From the NCBI GenBank assembly GCA_963921825.1, contig OY997588.1, positions 135,563,203-135,627,202 on the forward strand: a DNA stretch of 64,000 nt, given 5' to 3'. Position numbers and translations under genes: made by a program. The notes under the pieces were generated by a model. The model did not search any database, was not told the origin of the DNA, and saw only the letters and a program-made list of their open reading frames with translations. How positions within the stretch are numbered: the first letter of the stretch is position 1; the number at the start of each line of letters is the position of its first letter. The stretch is from Erodium maritimum (lineage: Eukaryota > Streptophyta > Magnoliopsida > Geraniales > Geraniaceae). Positions 12,200 through 24,160 of the stretch are shown here, piece after piece.

Positions 12200-13591
12200 A
12201 TGAAGGTGAAGATTCTAAGTAGGTCTGATCGATTGGTGAAAAAGCAATCGAAACGCAATTCGGCTAAGACCCGTAAAGCCGACGATGATGCTCTTTCTTC
12301 ATGGAATAAAAAGGAAGTCGATCCGGTAGCAGTGATGGAGAAGGTGGACAAAAAGAGCACCATTAACCCATCTAGTTTGGCTGCTGGAAATTTGGAGACC
12401 CAGCAAACACTGGTTAATGGTTCAATGCCGGAAAAGAGGAACAAGCCTACGAGACGCCGACTTTTTGCAGAGATGGTGGAGCAAGAGGATGAGATATTCG
12501 TGAGTAATCTCCCTTAAGGTTCATCGGAAGAGTAAACTCATAACGTGTTCAGCCCTTTTGGTAAGATCGTCTCTCTTTCCGTTCTCAACCGACCGAATTT
12601 GGAAGGTCGATATTTTGGTTTTATACGATTCGATTCAAAGGGTGTTGCGGCTCAGGCGATCGAGGGTTTAAACGATTTTAAGCTAAATTGCCATATTTTG
12701 TTCGTCGCTATCGCTCGTCGTCGGCCGGAATCATTACCGGAATTTGGTATGGGACATCAGCCCGTATGCTCTGTTTCAGATGTCCAAAAACAGAGCATAC
12801 AACCGGACCAACAAACAGATGTGATTCCGACGGCCACTGCTCCGGCTGTCACTGCTACGGTTGTGACTCAGACCCAGTCACCGGCGATCGAAGCTTCTGT
12901 ACCGTTTTTGGGGTCGACGGGGAGGTCCTCCGGTAGTCCCACCGTCGATTCTTCGGGTGCGATTGAGTTGTCGAATCAATTTTCAAACCTTGAAACGGAT
13001 TCGTTGCGTGATCTCATGGAGGACGCAATCCCTTGCGTGATTTCTGCAGATCAGTTTGTTGGTGAAGATCACGAACTCGTCGGCGAGGATAGTGTATCTG
13101 TTCCATCTCCTTCGTTTCAGCGTGAACATGTTGTGGGTATTGGGCTGGTTAAGGGTCCAACAACCCAAACCCAAATTAAAACTGATATTGGGTCAGTTCA
13201 GGGAGGCCCAACAACTAATACTGATGGGTCAGACCCAGTAGATCCAAATTCTGGTTTAGGTAGTATGGGTTTAGAGGTTTCGTCCGGGACACAACCCGGT
13301 CCTTGGAAGGATGCCCTCCTTAAATCAAAGCGATTAAGTCGGGCTCCCTCACATTTTTCGGATTATAAAGTATTTGGTGTGAAGCTTCCACCCATTGATA
13401 ATGTGTCTCAGAAAGCATTGCACTTGATCGATGAATGGGCGGAGGAAGCCCTTTCGGCCAAGGCTCGTAAGGGACGGCCTAAGTCCAGCTTGCTACCGCA
13501 TCCTCATAACACCAAGACAAAGACCCGTGCCCTTAATCAGGAGGCTTCAAGCGTTCCGACCTCAGACAGCGAGTGGTATGAGGAAGATTAA
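12200..13591 (+). pseudogene. LINE ORF1-like protein with RRM, broken by two stops
   Basis: A single frame runs from the ATG at 12200 to a stop at 13591 except for TAA at 12515-12517 and TAA at 12533-12535. These fall inside the RNA-recognition motif, between RNP2 (IFVSNLP) and the helix before RNP1 (RYFGFIRF). After the RRM comes a long low-complexity Thr/Ser/Pro/Val-rich linker. The C-terminal part holds GPWKDALLKSKRLSRAP and a basic KGRPKSS motif, both shared with the second fragment at 46885-47459. Known function of such proteins: bind LINE RNA in the retrotransposition particle. It cannot make a full protein as it stands. Confidence 0.75.
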
Positions 13592-13784
13592 CTTCTAGTT
13601 GTTTGGGCCGTAAGTCTAGGAAGTTGTTCTTAACTGGTTTATTCTGGTCGGTTTTTGTTAAGGGATTGTTCCCTGTTTCTCCTATGGAGATTTTTGTAAT
13701 CGTGGTTGATTGTTGGCTTCTCTTGCTTAGAGAATGACCATCAAATAAGTTTTTAGCGCTTATAAAAAAAAACATGTCAACTCA

Positions 13785-14386
13785 TCATTCAGCCTCACCT
13801 CCTAACTGTTTTTTTTACTTACGTTTTTAATGGTTGTTAAATTCGATTTTGGATCAGTTTTTTTAACTTTTGTTCTTTGAGTTCTAGAGGTTTAGATTGT
13901 ATTGTCTATCTCTTTTGTTTTATTTGGAGTTTTGTGGTGTGTGAATTCAGATAATTAGACCTTTATTTTTCAGTTTGTTATCCATTATTTAGAGCTTTTT
14001 TTTTTGTAACTGTTTTTATCTGGTTTTAGACATGTTGTAAACCTTTATAAGGTATATTACTACTAAACTCTTATCATTTGAAAGTCTCGATTCAAGGCCG
14101 TGCATTGTTGCTAATGCTTTAATATGTACTGGAGGGTACTTTTTTCCTGACCCTCTCCTCTGTCTTAAAGGATTGGAGCTTGTTTAACACATTCTCGTTT
14201 TAAAACAAATATGATTGAAACTAGACAAGAAATGACACGAAATTGATAGTGTTGATTGTTTCTCTTGGATGATACATAACAAAAAAAGTATCCTTGTGAT
14301 TGTTTTGTTTGCTTTCAAGAGATAAAAAAAAGGATAAATATATTATGATTAAAACAGTCATTACACCTTGTATAAATAAATAAGTA
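13785..14386. other. AT-rich 3' flank of TBL gene 2
   Basis: Oligo-T-rich spacer between the LINE-like insertion and the stop codon of TBL gene 2. No gene or repeat recognised. Confidence 0.5.
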
Positions 14387-17300
14387 CTATGCATGGTGCA
14401 TGAGCATGGCTGAAAAGAGGTGATTCCAAATATCAGGGACGCCGGGAAGGCACCAGTGGCTACAGTCCATGTCCCTGTGGCCGCCGTGCCCGAAAACCGA
14501 GGGGTGGCCGTCGACTCTCAGCTGCGACATTGCCGTCACGTCGAGAAGCTTCACCACCCCGGCTTGCTTCATGCTTCCGAGCACCTTCTCCACCACCAGC
14601 TCCGCCGGATGAATTCCGTATTTTCCTCCTCCTATTGGCCTCGTCTCCGCCGCACAATTCTTTGCCTTTTCTTCTCCCCAATCACTTGCACTAAATCAAT
14701 TCAATTTAATAATCAGCTTCAATTCATTAGAACTAATAAGAGAATTTTCAATTCATGCAAAATGAGTTTTTTATCACCAAACTTTTACTGAACGACTCGT
14801 TTTTTTTGAAGTAAAAAGAAGAGTCAAAGGTGATTCTTACATGATGACTTTAATTACAACCATGACCAAAAGTCTAACTGAACAAACTTGACATCTAGAC
14901 AATAGATCTAACCGGTTCTATGTTCAGATTTTCCAACTATTAATTAAATGTGTTATAATCCTCACAAAATTTTAATAATTCAGTTTGGTTTGTGGATTTG
15001 AGCTGGGTTGTTGGCGTCTCGGGAAGACAAGGAGAATAGCGCATCAAAATGTACTATTTTATTATTTTTCTGATTATAGTTTGGAGTACTCTTGTTTGGA
15101 TTTCAATTGGTTTTTTTTTTGTATTAGGTTAAATAAGTTTGAAAATATGGTAGGAGGTCATTCTTAGTTTGTGTAAAATAACCTTATTTTATGGGTCCAC
15201 GAGAGGCTCGGACAATATTCTGGTGTTCAGGGTCGTCGGTCCTACTTTCTAACCCCTGATTTGTATTAATGCACGCCTCTATTTACCGTTTCAAAAAACA
15301 AATGTTTAACTCTTTATTGTCAATAATAATAATAAAGTTTGAAAAAACTTACTTGTTGTGATCGGGAGAAACACCTTGAAAGAAGACTAGGGTTTTGGTG
15401 GGATTAATGTTAGAATCAACCCAATTAGCCCATGTTCTCAAGGCTTTCTCGTATGCTACCAACCGGTCCATGTCTTTGTACCTTTTATTCCCATCTTCAA
15501 TCCAATCCCACCTATATTTCATCAACACATTAATTAATTACTTAATTACAAACATGATCTCGAATGTAGCTAAACTAAATCACTTACGGTTGCTTTCTAC
15601 CGGTGTGTAGCCACCAATGCCATGTATTGAAGATCAATACATCAATGTTATTCTTCCATAAATTGCCACCGTTAACGGAGTCTAGCTTTAGGATTCTTCC
15701 GCCGGCAGTGCCCTCGATATCAACCAGAAATGCATTCCGAGAAAATAATAGTTTCAGATCATAGTTCTGCAATTGTTTGTCAGAATATTATATTACAAAA
15801 AATACAGTCTCGAATATTATATTATAAATAAGCGTTTATTAAGATATTATATTACAACGACAAAATAACAATCTCGTATATTATATTGTAAATAAATGAT
15901 ACCAAAGTATTATATTAAAATTTTCGCCTAATAATATTGTAGTGATACATGTAGAAATAGATTATCGTTTTGTTTGATATTATATAATTCTTTTCTTTTT
16001 TAAACCTGCAAACTAGATTACTTTAAACGAAACACATGGTCCAACATTAGCTATATATAACAATGACATTCTACCTGAAAAGAGTTACGTTGCATTATCA
16101 TGAATCACAATATATAATGATTCCATCTAATCATCATTATCTTTTAATCATCCCACATGTATCACAATTATCTATAATAATTGTTCAAAAGCTTTGGATT
16201 TATTCTACATGCTATAAAGTCTTTCATGTGGAAATAATATTCTTGTTGTTTTAATGACAGACATGTCACATGTTTATTTAAAAAAAAATTAAATTTGTAT
16301 TATGATTTGATCTTGAAATTAGAAGCTAACCTTGAAAGTGAAAATAGAGAGGTCACCGGTTCGGATGTTGGAGTATTCAACCTGTGGTGCAGCAGTATGA
16401 AGCATGCAAGTGAGGGATTGCCATTGGTTCAGACTCAATGAATCTCCAACAAACATTATGCTCTTCCCTCTCATCTTCTCCATCAACTCTTCCCCATTAA
16501 ACCTGTACCAAATCCAATCACTTACACATTTAATTATATCCCCATCATGCTTAATTGATCGTGAGCTTCATTTAATCAGTCAATTAATGTATTAATTAAA
16601 AAACTCAATATACCTGATATTTTCATAATAAAATAAAAACCAGCTCAAGATTGCAACTTAGCAACAGCTTAGATGTGGATGTGGGAACTCTATTCATCCA
16701 TTGAGTCACACTCATCACAATCACATTACCTGTTTGGAGCTATTAGTTTTCTATGTTAGGTAGGCTTGATGTATATAATGTGTTTTTAAATTATTCGGAC
16801 ATTATTAAATATTACGTAAACATTGGAAAGTTATTCGGTCTTATAAATAAAACCTCAAATTGAATCTTTACAGTCAATTATCTATTGACTATTGACCGAG
16901 TAAAGGCTTTAAAACTAAATTAATAAGCATAAATACACGAAGAAAGAACCAACTTCACCAAAACTGCATTTCATTTATAAATACTTGAGAAAGGAAAGAG
17001 AAAGTAAAGTTTTGTGTTGTTCATTTTATTGTCACTAATTTATGAGGCTATAGTTCAATGCACAAGGCATATCCAATAAGATTTGAATTGAATGATTCGT
17101 TTATCTACGCAACATTCATATTTGCTTTTGTTAGAAGTTCTGTAATTGAAATTACGTAAAATGAAGGTGACAAGTCAACAAAATTAACTTTCTATATTTT
17201 ATACATTATCCGAATACATAAAGATTATCTTTTAGTGGGTAGTTATCCAGTAAAAACCATCCATATTGTGCAAACTACGAACCAATCTAAGCCACAGGAT

Positions 17301-18761
17301 GCGGTCAAAGTGACGCCAGCAGAGCGCGCGCGATGCTGACACGTGGCAGATTAGCGCGCGCCTCTGTCCGCGCGCGTGAGCGTGTTGACCACGCGCGCCC
17401 GGTTCTAATAGTTTGGCGCGCACAGTGCTAATAGTTTAGCACAATGCCAAACTATTAGCACTGTGCGCCCAAACTATTAGCACTATGCGCGCCACGTGTC
17501 AGCACTGTGCGCGCGCCCACGTGTCAGCACCTGGTGAGTTCGTAGTTTGCACAATAAGGGGTGGTTTGTATTTGATACCAACCCATCTTTTAGTTTCATA
17601 TTTATATATTCTTATAATTCTTATTTTATTTCATCATCCAACACAAAAGATATATTCCTACTTTATTATGTGTCTCAAGAAAAGTAATATATATGAAGTA
17701 TTATATATTACTTCAATCTTGTAACTTACTTTTTTTTTAAACGATCTTCTTAATTTAGATGCCCGAAAACAAAACACAATGCAAAGCGCTAAGGATGGAA
17801 ATCCTCGACCATTCACATCCCCATACAGTTCAAGAACGGACGTCTCTAAGCTAGTGGGTTGTCCTATTTGTTGAACGTCGAAAAAACTCGATATAGACAT
17901 TATTGAGACAAGATAAAAAAAATCTAAAATAACAAGACCTAACAGAAAATGAAAGATACAAGGAACTCAGAAATGAAAAAGAAATCATAAGATTATCCGA
18001 CCTTATTTTTATTTTTATAATTTTGTGTGTTGAGTAACACACCAAGGACTTGACATTCAAGGAACATAGAAATGAAAGGAAATCATTCGATTATCCGACC
18101 TTAATCCTGACTTTGGCACTGAAACAATACATTAATAGTGCAGACCATAACACAGTTTCTACTTAATTTGGGGCCATATATATATAGATTCCAATATCTC
18201 ACACAACAATTAATTGCACTGAATGATCAAGCCTTTAATTAGTTGACCGATCAATAATTGCATATGACATGAACTTTCAGTTTGCAAAGGTCTTGTGATT
18301 TGAAATTGTGGATGAAATTCAAAACTAAAATCTCAAACGATAATTAATAGATTATTCATAGTTTTACGTTCGAACAGATAAACAAGAGTAAAATTATAAA
18401 ACTAAATAAAGACGCTACAAAGAAAAGACATGCAGAAAATTGAAACAAAGAGATGAGAAGAAATGAAAGGTAGACATGTAGGTACGTACCTTGGTAAGTT
18501 GCAGGAGGAGGGTTGCCACCTGTACTTGAGGTAGTACTTGTCGGGACGGCCGTTGTGGAGGCAGTCGAACTCCTTCTCTATAAAGGGACACTTTGCTATA
18601 TCATACAGCGGATACGATTCATCATAAACCCAACTCCCTTGGAAGATATTGCAGCTTCCCCCTCCTCCTCCTCCTACCTTGTAACCTAAGTACACTCCTT
18701 GTATCTGCGCAACACATGTAAGCGCCAAAAGTGTGACTATGGACATGGAAATGGCACCCAT
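14387..18761 (-). CDS. Trichome birefringence-like (TBL/PMR5 family) protein, gene 2
   Basis: Paralogue of the gene at 1873-4537. Coding exons on the minus strand: 18761-18490, 16502-16331, 15766-15588, 15511-15353 and 14690-14387. They total 1086 nt, giving 361 aa, with GT..AG introns in the same phases as gene 1; exons 2 and 4 have equal lengths in both genes (172 and 159 nt). A hydrophobic signal occupies residues ~4-21. Six consecutive glycines precede the TBL domain ([26 protein letters not shown]). GDS is at 110-112, and DxxH ([12 protein letters not shown]) at 336-339. All catalytic motifs are intact, so a working wall-polysaccharide acetyl-transfer or deacetylation enzyme of the Golgi or apoplast is expected; the substrate is unknown. 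The start was set at the first ATG in frame after a GTG-initiated extension. Intron 1 (1987 bp) hosts a MITE. Confidence 0.9.
17227..17594. mobile_element. Mutator-like MITE in intron 1 of TBL gene 2
   Basis: A 348-bp non-coding element (17237-17584) is flanked by the exact 10-bp duplication ATCTTTTAGT (17227-17236 and 17585-17594). The ends are imperfect inverted repeats of ~50 bp; the inner 18-bp part (ATTGTGCAAACTACGAAC) is perfect. The core is very GC-rich (runs of GCGCGC) with three CACGTG motifs. A perfect 20-bp inverted repeat (17418-17437 with 17449-17468) has an 11-nt loop. A duplication of 9-10 bp points to the Mutator superfamily. It carries no transposase. Confidence 0.8.
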
Positions 18762-18867
18762 CGATCTCACACTCTTGAGATACACTACTTGTTCGTGTCT
18801 TTATTATAGTTTCTTGCAACTGTTTCCAATGGAAACTTAGTGTCTTGCTCTTGCACCCAACTCCAAA

Positions 18868-18878
18868 TATTTATATAG
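18868..18878 (-). promoter_or_regulatory. Probable TATA box of TBL gene 2
   Basis: CTATATAAATA on the minus strand, ~107 nt upstream of the ATG. This allows a 5' UTR of about 75 nt and is a normal spacing for a plant promoter. Confidence 0.6.
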
Positions 18879-18879
18879 A

Positions 18880-19550
18880 GAGAGATAAGTTGAGGGATAG
18901 AGATTTAAGTGTGTGTCTTTGAGTAAATGCAGATGTAATTGGTGTATGTTTCCCTATATTAATGTAAGATCAATGTGTAGATTATTGATTCATGTTCGGT
19001 TAATTTATTTACATAACACAATTTTGACGTAAAAGTTATGTATATAGTATGGTCTTGATGCATGTAGGAAAAAAAGATTATTATAATGGATAGCTGGAAA
19101 AGAATCTTCATCTTTAAGAATGGGGGGTGTTGTTATTGGTTGGTCCAAGCTACGGTTAGCTAGTATAAGTGTGGTCCATATTATGATAACTTTCGTTTAA
19201 AAATTGAATTACATCCTAAATGTAGATTAAGGGTTAATTGTTGCAATGAAGAGTATTAATAAACATGTTTAGGGTAAACGGAAAGAGAGAGGACTAAATA
19301 AAGATATGGTTATGTGCATTAAGGTCACGCAAGCAAGTGTATTAAAAGTGATGTGGCTTAATGTAGGGCTGTTACATGCGAGCACGCAACGATAATGCAA
19401 CGTTTGCACATTTTTAAAGAGAATAATGAATGGACGATCGCGAAACATCAACTGATAAACAAAGAGTGTAACATCAGTTGGTACTTGATAGCAAATGTTT
19501 CCTGTGCAAGATAATGGCCAAGTCAAGTGTATTCATTGCGTTACCGTGTA
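18880..19550. other. Upstream region of TBL gene 2
   Basis: AT-rich stretch with no recognisable gene. It should hold distal promoter sequence. A minus-strand open frame at 19269-19526 has no family signature. Confidence 0.45.
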
Positions 19551-19552
19551 AC

Positions 19553-19913
19553 ATCGGCTTTCATGCTTTCAACTGTTGTAATGCACAATAAGGAGACCGT
19601 GTATGTACGTAGAGACCGTATGAAAAAGATGTATTTGTAACGCAATGCCAGAATCAAACTTCAAGCACAAACCCTTCTTGCCCCTCAGACGGACGCGTCG
19701 GTCGAGATACATTTTAAGCGACCGTAAAATCTATATGTGCAAAATTAGGAAAGTTAAATCGAGATCAACATGTCCTCAAACGATATAAAAAATGTTGTGT
19801 AGGTTCGATCCCTTAGGTGACATATGGTACACACATTGGCCAAAAGAGTTTAATACAATAGTCAACTCTACTTGAGTTACATATCTACATGTGCGTCGTC
19901 TTATATGTCTTCT
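19553..19913 (+). repeat. Direct repeat R1, left flank of Harbinger-1
   Basis: About 350 bp similar throughout to 46446-46801. Examples are CGGCTTTCATGCTTTCAACTG at the start, the shared GAAAAAGATGTATTTGTAAC, and CATATCTACATG near the end. The two copies lie directly outside the two ends of the Harbinger transposon, in the same orientation. No coding capacity was recognised. Confidence 0.75.
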
Positions 19914-20004
19914 TAGAGCATCTACAGTCAACGGCGGAAAACCGACGTTTTGTAGGTCTTCTTAGAGTATCTACAGTCGACGGCGGAAAACCGACGTTTT
20001 GTAT
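19907..20004 (+). repeat. 49-bp tandem duplication containing the Harbinger-1 left end
   Basis: 19907-19955 and 19956-20004 differ at a few positions only. Each copy carries TTAGAG(C/T)ATCTACAGT, the TTA target plus terminal inverted repeat typical of plant PIF/Harbinger elements. Confidence 0.85.
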
Positions 20005-20407
20005 ACGTTAGTGAAATCAGCGCGGATGAAGCTGAAACGGCGACATATCGAGCGACGTTCTTCCCTCTACAGTATCAATACCGCCGCATATATTCGTCGG
20101 TGCCAACGATCATATTTGTATCGACCAATACTTGATCATTGTTTAAACAAAAGTTTAGGTTGGAATAAGCAAAAATTAATTGGTAAGTAGTCAAGAATTA
20201 GTATAAATTGACATGTTCATAAACACAAAAATCCTAATTTGTGACTTCACTCTCCTAACCTCACATTCTTGTAATTTCTACTTCTGAAATTCAATGGCGA
20301 GCAATTGCGATCAACGTTTCGTGTTTCTCGGCAACTAGAGACAGCCCGATAGAATTTTAGAACGTTCAATTGAAAATAACATCATCAATCCATCTGAAGA
20401 GGTTCAA

Positions 20408-23400
20408 TGTTAAGACTGGCTAAATTAAGAGAGGTAAATTATTATTTTGATCGTCTTGCAATGTCGTGGGTGGAAATCGAGTGGGAAATTGGATCGACTT
20501 CAAAAGAAAAAGAAAAGAAAAGAGAAATCAAACAAAAAAAAAGAAAAAAAAGGAAGAGAAGCTGGACCAGGCCAGGCCCGATCCAAGCAAATCCTGCTTT
20601 GGGCCGCGCGGCCCGTTTCTCGTCAGTGTCTCAAGCCCGTGCCCTTTTAAGCTTCCTTTTAGGGTTTCGACTTCATTCATCGCAGTCATCTCGAAGCCGC
20701 CCTCCCAACATCTCTCTCCCCCTCCCTTCACACCCGATCCTCTCGCCCCTCTCCGTTCAGACGAAAATCGCCGGCCATCCCTCACCCGAGTTCCCTCAGC
20801 TCCGCCGAGCTCCTCCTTCTCTCCCCGTATCCGTTCCACCAAAGCCGGACGCCGACCGTCCTAAACCCGAGCTCCCTCTCAGATCTCAAACCCGATCTCG
20901 CCATCCCTCACCTTCCTTCGTCTCTCCATCGCGCGTCGCCCGAGCCTTAGCGTCGTCGTCCACTCGCCGGATCTGTGACGGAAACCAGACTCGCCGTCCA
21001 GATCCGTTACGGGGAGCTTCGCCGTGCTCAACCTCCTCCCCGCCGTCGTCCCTTCCGTCACGGTGAGAATCGCGGCTCTTGAGGCTTGGATCGCCGGCGG
21101 CGTCTCCGTCGGTGGTCGGCCGGACTCAATCCCAAAGCCCTATCTTCCTCTTTTTTTGTTATTCCCGAACTGTTTTGGTGTTTTGGTTTCAAGGCTCAAC
21201 TGAAACAGAAAATTGGAAATGAAAATAAAATAAAATTTGTTTTGTTTTAAAAAGGTTTTAATTGGACGGTTGAACGAACTGGAACGTTGGTTGATGGTTT
21301 TACCGGATCGCTAACAAAAAAAGGGGAACTTGGGACTGTTGAACAAAACCGAGGACTGAATCTGGACGTTATTGGAACGATTAAACTGGACTGTAAAAAG
21401 GGACAAAAGTGGAACGGTGAATCGCTCACCTCAGGATTCGTGCTTCGAAACCCGTTTCTCGGGATCCGTGCATTGGGAACCATGCACCGGGTTCTGTGCT
21501 CGGGTGCTCAAACCGATTCGTCGTAATCTCGCCTTTATCCCGTTCGAGTTTAAAAAGGCAACGTGTTGTATTTTATTTTGTACAGCACCTGATCTGATTG
21601 TAAGTTTAACTGTTAAAAAACACAGAGCTTAGACTTCGCCCGAGGACTTGAACTTCGCCTGAGAAGACAGAGTAGGCCCGGTCGTCAGCAGCTAGGAGTA
21701 TTATTAGAGGAAGACCTTGAGGTAGGGAAAGTACTAAACTCCTCGTTTAAATAACTCTTTAGTATGCCTATTAGGTTAATAAAATTGGAAAGGTCCTAGA
21801 TTGCATAGAGGATGCGAATAACTAGAATAATCATCTTTCAATTACTAATAACCGAACGTGTCTAGTATGCATGCGTAGGATGTGAATAACTAGTTTAACT
21901 CGCTTTCTATACTTGGGAAATTGCTTTACTGGTAGAGAGGCCGTGATAAGCCCTCGGATTAGTTGTGTTTGCCTCACTTGCATTGTTTGCTTAGTATAAG
22001 ATGAATTAAGGGTCTAACGAAACTAGATAAATTGCATGATTGAATGATTGATTGAATGCTTGAATGATTGAATGATTGATTGAATGCTTGAATGATTGAT
22101 TGGATTCTTGAGTGATTGAACGATTGAACGGATGATCGAGTATGACTGATTGTGCCAAATGGTACGATCAGGTGATCGATGGACCGATGGAACCTGGTTG
22201 GTAAGTATGATGGTAAGTGTGATTGTGGGTATGAATCCCTTGTGGCGTGTATTGGTGAATTCATGAACTTCTAAGTTTGATTGTGCAATGTGTTGACCTG
22301 TTGGTCTCTTGTGTTTGGATAATCATGCGGGATATTGATTAGAGGACCCTGCGGGGCATTGATTGGTTAATCCTGTGGGATATTGGTTGTGGACCCTGCG
22401 GGGCATTGATTGGTTGATCCTGCGGGATATTGGGTACGGACCCTGCAGGGCATTGGTTGGTTGATCCTACGGGACATTGGTTATTGGACCCTGCGGGGCA
22501 TTGGTTATTGTACCCTGCGGGGCATTGGTTATTGGACCCCGTGGGGAATGGTTACTTGAGATTCACCCGAGTGTATGCGTCCTACGGGAGCATTACCTTG
22601 GTTCCCTATGACATATGGTCCCTTGGGGGCATTTCCGAGAATCCCGACGATAAGCATCCCTCAGGGATTGTTATCGGTAGCCCGATGTATGTGCCTCCTT
22701 TGGACCGAGGGAAAATCTGATATGACACGAATACTCTTGTGGATCGGAGTATGAGATCCGACATGACACAAAGAGTAGTGTGGATCGGAGGGTGGTGACT
22801 TCATGTCCCACGACATTACTTCAACGCTCTATCTTCTATTGATTGTTAATAAATGTATTGTTTACTTTATTTTCTATGATTGTTACTGGCTCTTTGAAAG
22901 CGTTAAATATCCGTTTTATTCCCGTATTTCAACATCTTCTTAGTTCTCTGTATCATTGAAGCCCGAACGAATTTGTGAATTTCTATTTGTTAAACTTAAG
23001 ACCGTTATCCTTAAGAATGCGATATTGTTCTTATATTGCCTATGTTATAACATCATTTTGATTAAAAGTATTAATTGAAATATGTATTGTCATGCTAAAG
23101 CTAGTTTATTACTAAATTGGAGGTTAAACTGTTTATCTATTTTCCCTACTGAGCGTAAACTCACCCCTATTTGTTTTACTGATTGTTTTTACAGGCGTAC
23201 TTGTTGAGTAGTGGACTCGAGGCTCAGGAGCTTGTGTGGGTCCGGGTGCTTTTGTCTTTAGAGACGTTTATGATCCTATTTTGTTTACGAAACTTATGTT
23301 TAAAGAATTTATTATGAAACTTTTACTTGAGATATTTGATGGAAACTAAACTTGGAGGATTATATTCGATTTGAGATGCTTTTATGATTATATTTTGTTT

Positions 23401-23452
23401 TATCTTCAAGTCACGTCTCGAGTCTGGTCAACACCGGATTTGGGGAGTGACA
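20408..23452 (+). repeat. Gypsy-A 5' LTR
   Basis: 3045 bp, starts TGTTAAGACTGGC and ends GGGGAGTGACA. It contains a GC-rich 5' third (20560-21130), an AT-richer middle, GATTGAATG-type short repeats (22035-22130), a ~24-bp GGACCCTGCGGGGCATTGRTT array (22320-22560) and a conserved ACTGAGCGTAAACTCACC motif near 23148. Confidence 0.93.
22320..22560 (+). repeat. ~24-bp tandem repeat array in the Gypsy-A 5' LTR
   Basis: About ten alternating units of the type GACCCTGCGGGGCATTGGTT and GATCCTGCGGGATATTGG. The same array is in the 3' LTR at 33738-33970, with small differences. Confidence 0.85.
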
Positions 23453-23454
23453 AT

Positions 23455-23468
23455 TTGGTATCAGAGCC
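23455..23468 (+). other. Gypsy-A primer-binding site
   Basis: TTGGTATCAGAGCC, two bases after the LTR end, complementary to initiator methionine tRNA. Confidence 0.85.
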
Positions 23469-23904
23469 AAGTTTCATTTTGAACGTGTTTTCAAGACCTC
23501 GAACCGAACATCAATTAGGTGGGTAGAGTTAGGTGGTCTAAGTCGTAGTACTCAGTGACGCAAGATTTGATGCGTAGAGTTGGAACGACACAAGTCTTGA
23601 TTGTTTCAATGTTTGTTCAAGTTTGAATCTTTTATATTACAATGGTTGCATTGCTTGATTGGTATCCTTACCCTATTGACTGTAAGTTACAGTGATCGGT
23701 GAAACCGAACGGTTGAGATCGGGATTGGATTAACGAGCATTGATTGACCCGTTCTAAATTGGTTGTTGAGTAAATCGTTTGTTAAGTATGTTGGTAAGCT
23801 TGGTTGCTAGTATGAGTTGTGTGTTGTGCCCTGTTGGGAATTGAGTGTTCTTGTTGTTTACTTAACCGAACGGGTGTACTGGTCTGTTATGTTTATATTG
23901 TTGT

Positions 23905-24160
23905 CTAGCCCGATGCTTCGTGACCCGGGAAACCTAGACCGAGAGATAGTCCGGTGTGGTGCAGTACCGTCTTATCCGATGCTTCGTGATCCGGAAAGAC
24001 TGGTTCCACCCCGATGCTACGTGATATTATGGTCTTATCCGATGCTTCGTGATCCAGAAAAACTAGTTCCACCCGATACTTCGTGATATTATTGTCCTTC
24101 CCTATGCTTCGTGATACGGGACTGGTTCCACCCCTATGCTTCGTGATACGGGAAGACTGA
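23905..24160 (+). repeat. Tandem repeats in the Gypsy-A leader
   Basis: Six or so irregular units built on CCGATGCTTCGTGATCCGG and GACTGGTTCCACCC, between the primer-binding site and gag. Non-coding. Confidence 0.75.

Larger units (their letters stand above)
11868..13772 (+). mobile_element. LINE-like insertion with RRM ORF1, poly(A) tail and 12-bp TSD
   Basis: Exact 12-bp target duplications (CATGTCAACTCA) lie at 11856-11867 and 13773-13784, and the right one directly follows an A tract (13764-13772). Between them are a minus-strand receptor-like kinase fragment (to ~12070), an ORF1-like gene with an RRM (12200-13591) and a ~180-bp 3' UTR. There is no endonuclease or reverse transcriptase. 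RRM-type ORF1 proteins are known from the BNR class of plant L1 LINEs, so this is probably a copy that lost ORF2 or a non-autonomous derivative moved by a partner LINE. Confidence 0.75.

Noticed and set aside
12010..12222. 70-codon frame upstream of the RRM gene
   Set aside because: It overlaps the captured kinase intron and the LINE leader, with no domain and a different frame from ORF1.
17290..17540. CpG island of an unannotated promoter
   Set aside because: The CG-rich block is fully contained in the MITE with terminal repeats and target duplication.
20407..21066. 219-codon frame (and its counterpart at 31849-32490)
   Set aside because: It lies in the GC-rich 5' part of the Gypsy-A LTRs, is low-complexity (Lys, then Pro/Ser/Arg-rich), and the two copies differ in composition and length. 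Most likely promoter or leader sequence, not a protein.
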